A DNA stretch of 64,000 bases from Pseudomonas fortuita (GTDB taxonomy: Bacteria > Pseudomonadota > Gammaproteobacteria > Pseudomonadales > Pseudomonadaceae): NCBI RefSeq assembly GCF_026898135.2, contig NZ_CP114035.2:5745501-5809500 (forward strand), read 5' to 3'. The notes below the pieces were generated by a model. That model was not told the origin of the DNA, made no database searches, and worked only from the letters and a program-made list of their open reading frames with translations. A program made the position numbers and the translations under genes. Shown here piece by piece: positions 18,120 through 27,064 of the stretch; the first letter of the stretch is position 1; every line of letters starts with the position of its first letter.

Positions 18120-21100
18120 ATGGCGACTACCACCCTTGGGGTCAAACTCGACGACCCGACCCGTGAGCGACTCAAAGCAGCTGCGCAGTCCATTGACCGC
18201 ACGCCGCACTGGTTGATCAAGCAAGCGATCTTCAATTATCTGGAGAAGCTTGAGGGTGGTGCCACCCTGACCGAACTTAACGGCCATGTCGGCAACCTTG
18301 TCGACGATGCCGGTGAGATCCCGGCCGACCACAGCCACCAGTGCTTCCTCGAATTTGCCGAGAGCATCCTGCCGCAGTCGGTACTTCGCGCGGCAATCAC
18401 CGCCGCCTACCGCCGCCCCGAGCAAGAGGTGGTGCCGATGCTGCTGGAACAGGCGCGCCTGAGCGCACCACTGGCCGAAGCCACCAACAAGCTGGCCGCC
18501 GGCATTGCCGAAAAACTGCGTAATCAGAAGAGTGCTGGCGGTCGCGCCGGCATCGTCCAGGGCCTGCTGCAGGAGTTCTCGCTGTCGTCCCAGGAGGGCG
18601 TGGCGCTGATGTGCCTGGCCGAAGCCCTGCTGCGCATCCCCGACAAGGGCACCCGCGATGCGCTGATCCGCGACAAGATAAGCACCGGCAACTGGCAGCC
18701 GCACCTGGGCAACAGCCCGTCGCTGTTCGTCAACGCCGCCACCTGGGGCCTGCTGCTGACCGGCAAGCTGGTCAGCACCCACAACGAATCCGGTCTCACC
18801 TCCTCGCTCACCCGCATCATCGGCAAGAGCGGCGAGCCGATGATCCGCAAGGGCGTCGACATGGCCATGCGCCTGATGGGCGAGCAGTTCGTCACCGGTG
18901 AGACCATTGCCGAAGCCCTGGCCAACGCCAGCCGCTTCGAGGCCAAGGGTTTCCGCTATTCCTACGACATGCTCGGCGAAGCCGCACTGACCGAGCACGA
19001 CGCGCAAAAGTACCTGGCCTCCTACGAGCAAGCCATCCACTCGATCGGCAAGGCCTCCCATGGCCGCGGCATCTATGAAGGCCCGGGCATCTCCATCAAG
19101 CTGTCGGCACTGCACCCGCGCTACAGCCGCGCCCAGTACGAGCGCGTGATGGAAGAGCTGTACCCGCGCCTGCTGTCGCTGACCCTGCTGGCCAAGCAGT
19201 ACGACATCGGCCTGAACATCGACGCCGAAGAAGCCGACCGCCTGGAGCTGTCGCTCGACCTGCTCGAGCGCCTGTGCTTCGAGCCGTCGTTGGCGGGCTG
19301 GAACGGTATCGGTTTCGTTATCCAGGCCTACCAGAAGCGCTGCCCGTACGTGATCGACTACGTCATCGACCTGGCCAAGCGCAGCCGCCACCGCCTGATG
19401 ATCCGCCTGGTAAAAGGCGCCTACTGGGACAGCGAGATCAAGCGCGCCCAGGTCGAAGGCCTGGAAGGCTACCCGGTCTATACCCGCAAGGTGTACACCG
19501 ACGTTTCCTACGTCGCCTGCGCCCGCAAGCTACTGGCCGTACCAGAAGCCATCTACCCGCAGTTCGCCACCCACAACGCCCACACCCTGTCGGCCATTTA
19601 CCACATTGCCGGGCAGAACTACTACCCGGGCCAATACGAGTTCCAATGCCTGCACGGCATGGGCGAGCCGCTGTACGAGCAAGTGGTCGGCAAGATTGCC
19701 GATGGCAAGCTGAATCGCCCGTGCCGGGTCTATGCGCCGGTTGGTACCCACGAGACGCTGCTGGCCTACCTGGTACGCCGCCTGCTGGAAAACGGCGCCA
19801 ACACCTCGTTCGTCAACCGCATCGCCGACCACTCGATCTCCATTCAGGAACTGGTCGCCGACCCGGTCGCCAGCATCGAGCGCATGGGCACCCAGGAAGG
19901 CAACATCGGCCTGCCACACCCGCGTATCCCGTTGCCGCGCGACCTGTATGGCACTGAGCGGGCCAACTCGGCCGGCATCGACATGGCCAACGAGCACCGC
20001 CTGGCGTCACTGTCCTGCGCCATGCTGGCCACCGCTCACAACGACTGGAAGGCCGCCCCGATGCTGGCCTGCGCCGCCAGTGAAAGCGCTGCCGCGCCGG
20101 TACTGAATCCAGCGGATCACCGCGACGTGGTCGGCCATGTACAGGAAGCCACCGTTGCCGACGTGGACAACGCCATCCAGTGCGCTTTGAACGCCGCGCC
20201 GATCTGGCAGGCCACCCCACCCGCCGAGCGCGCTGCCATTCTGGAACGCACCGCCGACCTGATGGAGGCCGAAATCCAGCCGCTGATGGGTCTGCTCATT
20301 CGCGAAGCCGGCAAGACCTTCGCCAACGCCATCGCTGAAGTGCGTGAAGCCGTGGACTTCCTGCGCTACTACGCCGTGCAGGCACGCAACGATTTCAGCA
20401 ACGACGCCCACCGCCCCCTGGGCCCAGTGGTGTGCATCAGCCCATGGAACTTCCCGCTGGCGATCTTTACCGGCCAGGTAGCTGCGGCCCTGGCTGCCGG
20501 CAACCCGGTGCTGGCGAAGCCCGCCGAGCAAACCCCGCTGATCGCCGCCCAGGCCGTGCGCCTGCTGCTGGAAGCCGGCATCCCCGAGGGCGTGCTGCAA
20601 CTGCTGCCGGGCCGCGGCGAAACCGTCGGCGCCGGCCTGGTGGGTGACGAGCGCGTTAAAGGCGTAATGTTCACCGGCTCCACCGAGGTTGCCCGCCTGC
20701 TGCAGCGCAACGTCGCCGGCCGCCTGGACAACCAGGGCCGCCCGATCCCGCTGATTGCCGAAACCGGCGGCCAGAACGCGATGATCGTCGACTCCTCGGC
20801 GCTGACCGAGCAGGTGGTGATCGACGTGGTGTCCTCGGCCTTCGACAGTGCCGGCCAGCGTTGCTCGGCCCTGCGCGTGCTGTGCCTGCAGGAAGACTCC
20901 GCCGACCGCGTAATCGAAATGCTCAAGGGCGCCATGGCCGAAAGCCGTCTGGGCTGCCCGGACCGCCTGGCCGTGGACATTGGCCCGGTGATCGACGCCG
21001 AAGCCAAGGCCGGCATCGAGAAGCACATCCAGGGCATGCGCGAGAAAGGCCGCGCGGTCTATCAGGTGGCCATTGCCGACGCGACCGAGGTCAAACGTGG

Positions 21101-22073
21101 CACCTTCGTGATGCCGACCCTGATCGAGCTGGAAAGCTTCGACGAACTGAAGCGTGAAATCTTCGGCCCGGTGCTGCACGTGGTGCGTTACAACCGCCGC
21201 AACCTGGACCAACTGATCGAGCAGATCAACAACTCCGGCTACGGCCTGACCCTCGGCGTGCATACCCGCATCGACGAGACCATCGCCAAGGTGGTGGAAA
21301 CCGCCAACGCCGGCAACATGTACGTCAACCGCAACATTGTGGGTGCAGTGGTGGGCGTGCAGCCGTTCGGTGGTGAAGGCCTGTCTGGCACCGGCCCGAA
21401 AGCCGGCGGCCCACTGTACCTGTACCGCCTGTTGTCGACCCGCCCGGCCGATGCCATTGGCCGCCACTTCCAGCAGCAGGACGGCGAAGGCAAGCCAGAC
21501 CGCACCCTGCACGAACAGCTGGTCAAGCCGCTGCACGGCCTGAAGGCCTGGGCCCAGAGCAACCAACTGGCCGACCTGGCTGCGCTCTGTGACCAGTTCG
21601 CCAGCCAGTCGCAGAGCGGCATCGCCCGCCTGCTGCCAGGCCCGACCGGCGAGCGCAACAGCTACACCATCCTGCCGCGTGAGCACGTGCTGTGCCTGGC
21701 CGACAACGAGGCTGACCTGCTGGCGCAGTTGGCCGCCGTACTGGCCGTCGGCAGCTCGGCGGTGTGGGCAGACAGCGAGCCTGGCAAAGCCCTGCGTGCC
21801 CGCCTGCCGCGTGAGCTGCAGGCCAAGGTGAAGCTGGTGGCTGACTGGAACAAGGATGAAGTGGCGTTCGACGCCGTGATCCACCATGGCGACTCGGACC
21901 AGCTGCGCAGCGTCTGCCAGCAGGTGGCCAAGCGTGCCGGTGCCATCGTCGGTGTGCACGGGCTGTCCAGCGGGGATCACCAGATTGCGCTGGAGCGGTT
22001 GGTGATTGAGCGGGCGGTGAGTGTGAACACTGCTGCTGCCGGCGGTAATGCCAGCTTGATGACCATTGGCTGA
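18120..22073 (+). CDS. putA: Trifunctional proline utilization protein PutA
   Basis: 1317 residues. It oxidises proline to glutamate in two steps at the membrane and represses the put genes when proline is absent. Residues 1-47 (TTLGVKLDDPTRERLKAA...) are a ribbon-helix-helix DNA-binding domain. The proline dehydrogenase barrel follows (about 180-570, with RLVKGAYWDSEIKRAQ near 430). The P5C dehydrogenase domain spans about 650-1110, with the catalytic cysteine 915 in AGQRCSALR and SPWNFPLAI. A C-terminal ALDH-like tail ends the protein. ATG with GAGGAT 6 bases before it. Length and domain order are those of the long trifunctional class. Confidence 0.97.
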   Translation: MATTTLGVKLDDPTRERLKAAAQSIDRTPHWLIKQAIFNYLEKLEGGATLTELNGHVGNLVDDAGEIPADHSHQCFLEFAESILPQSVLRAAITAAYRRPEQEVVPMLLEQARLSAPLAEATNKLAAGIAEKLRNQKSAGGRAGIVQGLLQEFSLSSQEGVALMCLAEALLRIPDKGTRDALIRDKISTGNWQPHLGNSPSLFVNAATWGLLLTGKLVSTHNESGLTSSLTRIIGKSGEPMIRKGVDMAMRLMGEQFVTGETIAEALANASRFEAKGFRYSYDMLGEAALTEHDAQKYLASYEQAIHSIGKASHGRGIYEGPGISIKLSALHPRYSRAQYERVMEELYPRLLSLTLLAKQYDIGLNIDAEEADRLELSLDLLERLCFEPSLAGWNGIGFVIQAYQKRCPYVIDYVIDLAKRSRHRLMIRLVKGAYWDSEIKRAQVEGLEGYPVYTRKVYTDVSYVACARKLLAVPEAIYPQFATHNAHTLSAIYHIAGQNYYPGQYEFQCLHGMGEPLYEQVVGKIADGKLNRPCRVYAPVGTHETLLAYLVRRLLENGANTSFVNRIADHSISIQELVADPVASIERMGTQEGNIGLPHPRIPLPRDLYGTERANSAGIDMANEHRLASLSCAMLATAHNDWKAAPMLACAASESAAAPVLNPADHRDVVGHVQEATVADVDNAIQCALNAAPIWQATPPAERAAILERTADLMEAEIQPLMGLLIREAGKTFANAIAEVREAVDFLRYYAVQARNDFSNDAHRPLGPVVCISPWNFPLAIFTGQVAAALAAGNPVLAKPAEQTPLIAAQAVRLLLEAGIPEGVLQLLPGRGETVGAGLVGDERVKGVMFTGSTEVARLLQRNVAGRLDNQGRPIPLIAETGGQNAMIVDSSALTEQVVIDVVSSAFDSAGQRCSALRVLCLQEDSADRVIEMLKGAMAESRLGCPDRLAVDIGPVIDAEAKAGIEKHIQGMREKGRAVYQVAIADATEVKRGTFVMPTLIELESFDELKREIFGPVLHVVRYNRRNLDQLIEQINNSGYGLTLGVHTRIDETIAKVVETANAGNMYVNRNIVGAVVGVQPFGGEGLSGTGPKAGGPLYLYRLLSTRPADAIGRHFQQQDGEGKPDRTLHEQLVKPLHGLKAWAQSNQLADLAALCDQFASQSQSGIARLLPGPTGERNSYTILPREHVLCLADNEADLLAQLAAVLAVGSSAVWADSEPGKALRARLPRELQAKVKLVADWNKDEVAFDAVIHHGDSDQLRSVCQQVAKRAGAIVGVHGLSSGDHQIALERLVIERAVSVNTAAAGGNASLMTIG

Positions 22074-22087
22074 GGCTGAGGGTTGTT

Positions 22088-22117
22088 GAAAAAAGGAGAG
22101 CTTCGGCTCTCCCTTTT
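22088..22117 (+). terminator. Rho-independent terminator of putA
   Basis: GGAGAGC-TTCG-GCTCTCC hairpin with a stable UUCG-type tetraloop, preceded by an A-run and followed by TTTTTT, 15 bases after the putA stop. Confidence 0.85.
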
Positions 22118-22151
22118 TTATGGGGGTTTGTTTGAGATTGGGTTGGGCTGA

Positions 22152-22471
22152 CAGGTGCTCGCCACAACATTTTCTGCGCGTGTGAGACCGAGCGCCGCCC
22201 GCGCGGCGCATCGCGACGCAAGGCCGCTCCCACATCTGTTTCGGGCCAGTCTCTCCTGTGCCTATGGCGCGCGCACCCTGGGTGCATGGCTGGAGATCGA
22301 TAAAGAGCGACTGCGCCCACTTCAATACCGCATGGAACAAACAAGGCGGACAGCGGTGGCCTCACAGAATGGACTGGCCCGGAACAAATGTGGGAGCGGC
22401 CTTGCGTCGCGATGCGCCGCGCGGGCGGCGCTCGATCTCACAGGCGCAGAAAATGTTGTGACTAACACCTG
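22152..22471. repeat. 320-nt imperfect palindromic repeat, copy 1
   Basis: The element is bounded by CAGGTG and CACCTG and is an imperfect inverted repeat over about 115 bases at each end. Within it, arms 22192-22234 and 22389-22431 match exactly for 43 bases; they contain a REP-like core CGCAAGGCCGCTCCCACA. The inner 240 bases (22192-22431) recur at 23405-23644 with no gaps and seven mismatches (97 percent identity). The unique centre (about 22265-22360) has no convincing gene; short frames through it are by-products of the repeat. It lies between the convergent ends of putA and the DUF3077 gene. The remaining bases up to 22501 show nothing else. Confidence 0.9.
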
Positions 22472-22501
22472 GCCGCCTTCACGCAACCGGAAGGCAAGCC
22501 C

Positions 22502-22765
22502 TCACTGCTTCATGCCCAACTCGGCATCATCCATCAGTGCCTTTGCCATGGCACTCAGGTAATGGGCAGCCCATATCATCATTGGCTTCTCATCCATCAG
22601 CCCGGTAATGGTCAGTTCGCGCACATAGCCCATCAATTCCGACGACTGCTCGCGGGCATCCATGCACGGGATACCGGGCTCGATGCGGAACAATGGATGC
22701 GTGCCGTTTTCGCCCTGGTAGAAAGTTGTCTTGCCGACGGTGAACTGGGGGTCTTCTGTTGTCAT
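22502..22765 (-). CDS. DUF3077-like small protein
   Basis: 87 residues. The pattern GKTTFYQGENGTHPLFRIEPGIP, a central ELMGYVREL helix and WAAHYLSAMAKALMDDAELG fits the Pseudomonas DUF3077 family, whose function is unknown. Start ATG with AGGGGAT 6 bases before it. It follows the other small gene after a 3-base gap and is surely cotranscribed. Soluble, no signal peptide. In my recollection, pseudomonads hold many copies of such pairs. Confidence 0.75.
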   Translation of the reverse strand: MTTEDPQFTVGKTTFYQGENGTHPLFRIEPGIPCMDAREQSSELMGYVRELTITGLMDEKPMMIWAAHYLSAMAKALMDDAELGMKQ

Positions 22766-22768
22766 TGT

Positions 22769-23032
22769 TCAATCCCCTGATAATTCTCGACTGCCTGGCC
22801 TGGCCTCAGCGGGCATCTGCACCTGAACCAATGCAGACTCAAGCAAAGCCCGCAGCGCCTCCAGTTCATGCATCGTGGTCATCATCAGGATCGAAGCCGG
22901 CGACCTGGGCTGCAGCTGTATGGCGTGGTGCACCACGGTTGCGGCACACAGCGCGTGATCCGTGGCCTGGATCAGGGTGTCTTCAAGGGAATGGGCGTTA
23001 AGGGGTGGATCGGGGACTATCTTCAGCATCAT
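22769..23032 (-). CDS. Small protein, DUF6124-like, partner of the DUF3077 gene
   Basis: 87 residues, beginning MMLKIVPDPP and continuing with HSLEDTLIQATDHALCAATVVHHAIQL and a second helix MHELEALRALLESALVQVQ. This layout (V-x-PDPP followed by two amphipathic helices) resembles the DUF6124 group found beside DUF3077 proteins in Pseudomonas. The function is unknown. Start ATG preceded by AGGTGAACC. First gene of the two-gene unit, whose upstream region (23033-23364) contains no other gene. Confidence 0.65.
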   Translation of the reverse strand: MMLKIVPDPPLNAHSLEDTLIQATDHALCAATVVHHAIQLQPRSPASILMMTTMHELEALRALLESALVQVQMPAEARPGSRELSGD

Positions 23033-23044
23033 GGTTCACCTAGT

Positions 23045-23073
23045 GATAAAGACCACTACACACCTGCTGTCAA
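23045..23073 (-). promoter_or_regulatory. Weak candidate promoter of the DUF6124/DUF3077 pair
   Basis: On the minus strand a perfect TTGACA (23068-23073) is followed after 17 bases by TTTATC (23045-23050). The -10 matches only three of six positions and would place the start almost at the ribosome-binding site, so this is tentative. The rest of 23033-23364 shows nothing I can name. Confidence 0.3.
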
Positions 23074-23364
23074 ACAAGAGGGTGGCAGCTGTACATGGGT
23101 TGACAGACCGGTAGGCAAACCAAAACCCGGCGCACACGAAGTGCCCCATGCACAGCTGCCATAAAGGCAAAGCGATGCGGTTTGACCTAAGCGGCCTGTC
23201 AAAGCCGGTCACTGATTTGGCAGCGACCACCCGAGACTAGGGCCCGATCCAGAGCACCGCAATGGCTTGAAGGGGGTTGGGAGTATGTTTGGGAAATGGA
23301 CTACATGGAATAGGTGAAAACCTAAAATGATCTGCCGAAACTGGCCGGAATGCGGTGAGGCTGG

Positions 23365-23684
23365 AAGGTGTTCGCCTCACCTTTTGCAGCGCCTGTGAAA
23401 TCGCGCGCCGCCCGCGCGGCGCATCGCGACGCAAGGCCGCTCCCACATCTGTTTCGGGCCAGTCTCTCCTGTGCCTATGGCGCGCGCACCCTGGGTGCAT
23501 GGCTGGAGATCGATAAAGAGCGACTGCACCCCCTTCAATACCGCATGGAACAACCAAGGCGGACAGCGGTGGCCTTACAGGATGGATTGGCCCGAAACAA
23601 ATGTGGGAGCGGCCTTGCGTCGCGATGCGCCGCGCGGGCGGCGCTCGGTCTTGCAGGCGCAGAAAAAATCAAGGCAAGCACCTG
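23365..23684. repeat. 320-nt imperfect palindromic repeat, copy 2
   Basis: Same length, same orientation and same end motifs (AAGGTG...CACCTG) as copy 1, exactly 1213 bases away. The inner 240 bases are 97 percent identical, while the outer 40-base flanks have diverged much more. The exact 43-base arms are at 23405-23447 and 23602-23644. It ends about 100 bases before the start of the acyl-CoA dehydrogenase gene, so a transcript entering that gene from upstream would carry this structure in its leader. Confidence 0.9.
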
Positions 23685-23786
23685 TATGCCCCACCCGTTC
23701 TAAACCCATATCACCCAAACCTATTAACCTCCCCCCACCCCACCCGATTCCCTACACTCGCAGCATCCCGCCTCAGGACCGCCCCC

Positions 23787-25589
23787 ATGCCCGAGACCCT
23801 GCTCAGCCCCCGCAACCTGGCCTTTGAGCTCTACGAAGTGCTCGACGCCCAAGCCCTCACCCAGCGCCCGCGCTTTGCCGAGCACAGCCGCGAAACCTTC
23901 GACGCGGCACTGGCTACCGCCCGCATCATCGCCGAAAAGTACTTCGCCCCGCACAACCGCAAGGCCGACGAAAACGAGCCGCGCTACGTGGACGGCCGCG
24001 CGGAACTGATCCCCGAGGTCAAGCCTGCCGTCGATGCCTTCCTCAAGGCCGGCTTCCTCAACGCCAATCGCGACTTCGAGGTCGGCGGCATGCAACTGCC
24101 CAGCCTGGTCTCGCAGGCCTGCTTCGCTCACTTCCAGGCTGCCAACGCCGGCACCACGGCCTACCCGTTCCTGACCATGGGCGCAGCCAACCTGATCGAA
24201 AGTTTCGGCACAGAGGAACAGAAGCGTCTGTTCCTGCAGCCAATGATCGAGGGCCGCTACTTCGGCACCATGGCGCTGACCGAGCCCCACGCTGGCTCGT
24301 CTCTGGCCGACATCCGCACCCGTGCCGAACCTGCGGGCGACGGCAGCTACCGGCTCAAGGGCAACAAGATCTTCATCTCCGGTGGCGACCACGAACTGTC
24401 GGAAAACATCGTGCACATGGTGCTGGCAAAGCTGCCGGACGCACCGCCCGGGGTGAAAGGCATCTCGCTGTTCATCGTGCCCAAGTACAACGTCAACCCC
24501 GACGGCAGCCGTGGCCCGCGCAACGACGTGCTGCTGGCCGGGCTGTTCCACAAGATGGGCTGGCGCGGTACCACCTCCACCGCGCTGAACTTCGGCGACA
24601 ACGACCAGTGCGTCGGCTACCTGGTCGGCCAGCCGCACCAAGGCCTGGCCTGCATGTTCCAGATGATGAACGAGGCGCGTATCGGCGTTGGCATGGGCGC
24701 GGTGATGCTCGGATACGCCGGCTACCTGTATTCGCTGGAATATGCCCGCCAACGGCCGCAAGGCCGGCTGCCGGACAACAAAGACCCGCTCAGCCCGGCG
24801 GTGCCGATCATCGCGCACACCGATGTGAAACGTATGCTGCTGGCACAGAAGGCGTACGTGGAAGGCGCCTTCGACCTGGGCCTTTACGCCGCGCGCCTGT
24901 TCGACGATACCCACACCGCCGATGACGAAACGTCCCGCACACAAGCGCAGGCGCTGCTCGACCTGCTGACCCCGATCGTCAAGTCGTGGCCCTCGACGTT
25001 CTGCCTCAAGGCCAACGAACTGGCCATCCAGATTCTCGGCGGCCACGGCTACACCCGCGAATACCCAGTGGAGCAGTACTACCGCGATAACCGCCTGAAC
25101 CCGATTCACGAGGGTACCGAGGGCATCCAGTCTCTCGACTTGCTTGGGCGCAAACTGGCCCAGAACAATGGTGCCGGGCTCAAGCAACTCATTCGGCTTA
25201 TGGCAGCAACTGGCGAGCGCGCCAGCCACAACCCAAACCTTGACCCCCTGCGCCAGCCGCTGGAGCAATTGGTCAACCGCCTGCAAAGCGTAACCTTGGT
25301 ACTGCTCGGCGATCTGGCCAAAGGCAAAGTCGCTGACACCTTGGCCAATTCGGCCCTGTACCTCAAAGCCTTCGGTCACTGCGTGATCGGCTGGCGCTGG
25401 CTGGAGCAGGCGATTCACGCAGAGCTCGGCATGCTCAAAGGCAACACCGCCGACCGCGACTTCTACCTCGGCAAGCTGCAGGCCGCGCGTTATTTCCTGA
25501 CCTGGGAAGTACCGGGCTGCCATAATGAGCTGGCATTGCTAGAGGCGCGCGACAACACTTGCCTCACCATGCAGGACGAGTGGTTCTAA
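23787..25589 (+). CDS. Acyl-CoA dehydrogenase with extended C-terminus
   Basis: 600 residues, FAD enzyme of the long acyl-CoA dehydrogenase class that carries an extra C-terminal domain (AcdA/DmdC-like). Signatures are FGTMALTEPHAGSSLADI for FAD/substrate, KGNKIFISGGDHE, and NPIHEGTEGIQSLDLLGRK. The tail ends with TMQDEWF. It introduces the 2,3-double bond in an acyl-CoA thioester, electrons passing to ETF. The substrate cannot be read from sequence. Start ATG with CAGGA 10 bases upstream; the frame is open further upstream only because it crosses the repeat. It is followed after 32 bases by the TldD-like gene. Confidence 0.9.
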   Translation: MPETLLSPRNLAFELYEVLDAQALTQRPRFAEHSRETFDAALATARIIAEKYFAPHNRKADENEPRYVDGRAELIPEVKPAVDAFLKAGFLNANRDFEVGGMQLPSLVSQACFAHFQAANAGTTAYPFLTMGAANLIESFGTEEQKRLFLQPMIEGRYFGTMALTEPHAGSSLADIRTRAEPAGDGSYRLKGNKIFISGGDHELSENIVHMVLAKLPDAPPGVKGISLFIVPKYNVNPDGSRGPRNDVLLAGLFHKMGWRGTTSTALNFGDNDQCVGYLVGQPHQGLACMFQMMNEARIGVGMGAVMLGYAGYLYSLEYARQRPQGRLPDNKDPLSPAVPIIAHTDVKRMLLAQKAYVEGAFDLGLYAARLFDDTHTADDETSRTQAQALLDLLTPIVKSWPSTFCLKANELAIQILGGHGYTREYPVEQYYRDNRLNPIHEGTEGIQSLDLLGRKLAQNNGAGLKQLIRLMAATGERASHNPNLDPLRQPLEQLVNRLQSVTLVLLGDLAKGKVADTLANSALYLKAFGHCVIGWRWLEQAIHAELGMLKGNTADRDFYLGKLQAARYFLTWEVPGCHNELALLEARDNTCLTMQDEWF

Positions 25590-25621
25590 GGGGGAGCCAC
25601 CGTGTACACGGAGGCTTTTGC

Positions 25622-27064
25622 ATGTTCGATTCCAGCGCCCTGCTGCGCCAGCGCTTTGCCGCGCTGCGCAGTACGGCCGAGTTGTTTTCCCTGCGCCATG
25701 TGAAACAGTCGCACCAGGCGCTGTCGGTTCGCCGCAATGTTGCCGAACCGCCGCTCTTCAGCCAGGACGAAGGCGCCATGCTCACCGCGCGGGTCAATGG
25801 CGTGGAGGCCTATGCGGCCACCGCCGACCTCTCCCAGGCTGGCCTGCAACGCGCATTGGAACAAGCCGAGGCGCTGGCCCGGCAGATTGCCCGACACAGC
25901 CTGCTGGACTTGCGCAACCAGCCGGTGACCAGCGCACGCCACGACCATATCTCGCCCAACTTCGACCAGCCCGTCCCCTCCCTCGCCGACTGCCTTGGCC
26001 TGCTCGCCGCCGAATCGGCCAGCGTGCCCAAAGACAGCCGTCTGGTGGACTGGCAGGCCAGTCTGGGCCTGAGCCTGGTGGAGCAAACCTACCTGAACTC
26101 CGCGGGCGCCGAACTGCGCCACGCACAGCGTTTCCTGTTCCCGGGGCTGGGCGTAACCGCCAGCGATGGCCAGGACAGCCAGAGCCGCAGCCTGGGCCGC
26201 GACAACTTCGGCCAGCAGGGCGGTTTCGAAATCATCGAGCGCTGCGGGCTGGTCGGCGCCGCCCGGCGGGTGGCCGACGAGGCACTGCAACTGCTGCTGG
26301 CCCCCAACACCCCCAGCGGCCCGCGCGACCTGCTGCTGATGCCCGACCAGATGATGCTGCAGATCCACGAGTCCATCGGCCACCCGCTGGAAATGGACCG
26401 CATCCTTGGCGACGAGCGCAACTACGCGGGCACCAGCTTCGTCAAAGCCAGCGACTTCGGCCACCTGCAGTACGGCTCCCGTCTGTTGAACGTGACCTTC
26501 GACCCGACCATCGGCGAAGAACTGGCCAGCTACAGCTTTGATGATGACGGCACCCCGGCCAGCAAGCAGTTCCTGATCCGCGACGGCTTGCTGCTGCGCC
26601 CACTGGGCGGCGCGCTGTCGCAGTTCCGCTCAGGCCTGGACGGCGTGGCCAACAGCCGCGCCTGTGGCTGGAACCGTGCGCCGATCGACCGTATGGCCAA
26701 CCTCAACATCGAGCCGGGTGACCAGAGCCTGCACCAGCTGATCCAGGGCATCGAGCACGGCATCCTGATGCGTACCAACCGCTCCTGGTCCATCGACGAT
26801 GCGCGCAACAAGTTCCAGTTTGGCTGTGAATGGGGCCAGTTGATTGAAAACGGCGAGCTCAAAGGCATCGTCAAAAACCCCAACTACCGTGGCATCTCCG
26901 CGCAGTTCTGGCGCAACCTGTCGGCGGTCGGCGACCGCAGTACCTTCCAGGTGCTGGGCACGCCCAACTGCGGCAAGGGCGAACCCAACCAGGTGGTGCG
27001 GGTCGGCCACGCATCGCCGGCCTGTGTGTTCCGCCAGATCGATGTATTCGGAGGAGACGCCTGA
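25622..27064 (+). CDS. TldD-like metalloprotease
   Basis: 480 residues. It contains HESIGHPLEMDRILGDE near residue 250, the HExxxH zinc motif of the TldD/PmbA protease family. The C-terminal half ends in a glycine-rich GHASPACVFRQIDVFGG. TldD works as a heterodimer with an inactive TldE subunit to cleave unfolded peptides, known for microcin B17 maturation and CcdA degradation. The start follows GGAG. The next gene begins within its stop (TGATG) and encodes the expected partner. The sequence differs enough from classical TldD that it is likely a second, paralogous pair. Confidence 0.85.
   Translation: MFDSSALLRQRFAALRSTAELFSLRHVKQSHQALSVRRNVAEPPLFSQDEGAMLTARVNGVEAYAATADLSQAGLQRALEQAEALARQIARHSLLDLRNQPVTSARHDHISPNFDQPVPSLADCLGLLAAESASVPKDSRLVDWQASLGLSLVEQTYLNSAGAELRHAQRFLFPGLGVTASDGQDSQSRSLGRDNFGQQGGFEIIERCGLVGAARRVADEALQLLLAPNTPSGPRDLLLMPDQMMLQIHESIGHPLEMDRILGDERNYAGTSFVKASDFGHLQYGSRLLNVTFDPTIGEELASYSFDDDGTPASKQFLIRDGLLLRPLGGALSQFRSGLDGVANSRACGWNRAPIDRMANLNIEPGDQSLHQLIQGIEHGILMRTNRSWSIDDARNKFQFGCEWGQLIENGELKGIVKNPNYRGISAQFWRNLSAVGDRSTFQVLGTPNCGKGEPNQVVRVGHASPACVFRQIDVFGGDA

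Noticed and set aside
20007..22340. A 777-codon open frame opposite putA
   Set aside because: It runs antisense through all of the PutA aldehyde dehydrogenase domain, has no ribosome-binding site, and its composition is that of a GC-rich shadow frame. The same holds for other long antisense frames opposite msbA, wapO, yccS, tktA and rhlE.
22155..22562. Protein-coding frames inside the 320-nt repeats
   Set aside because: Similar peptides appear in several frames and both copies, simply because the DNA is repeated and palindromic; none has a ribosome-binding site or family resemblance.
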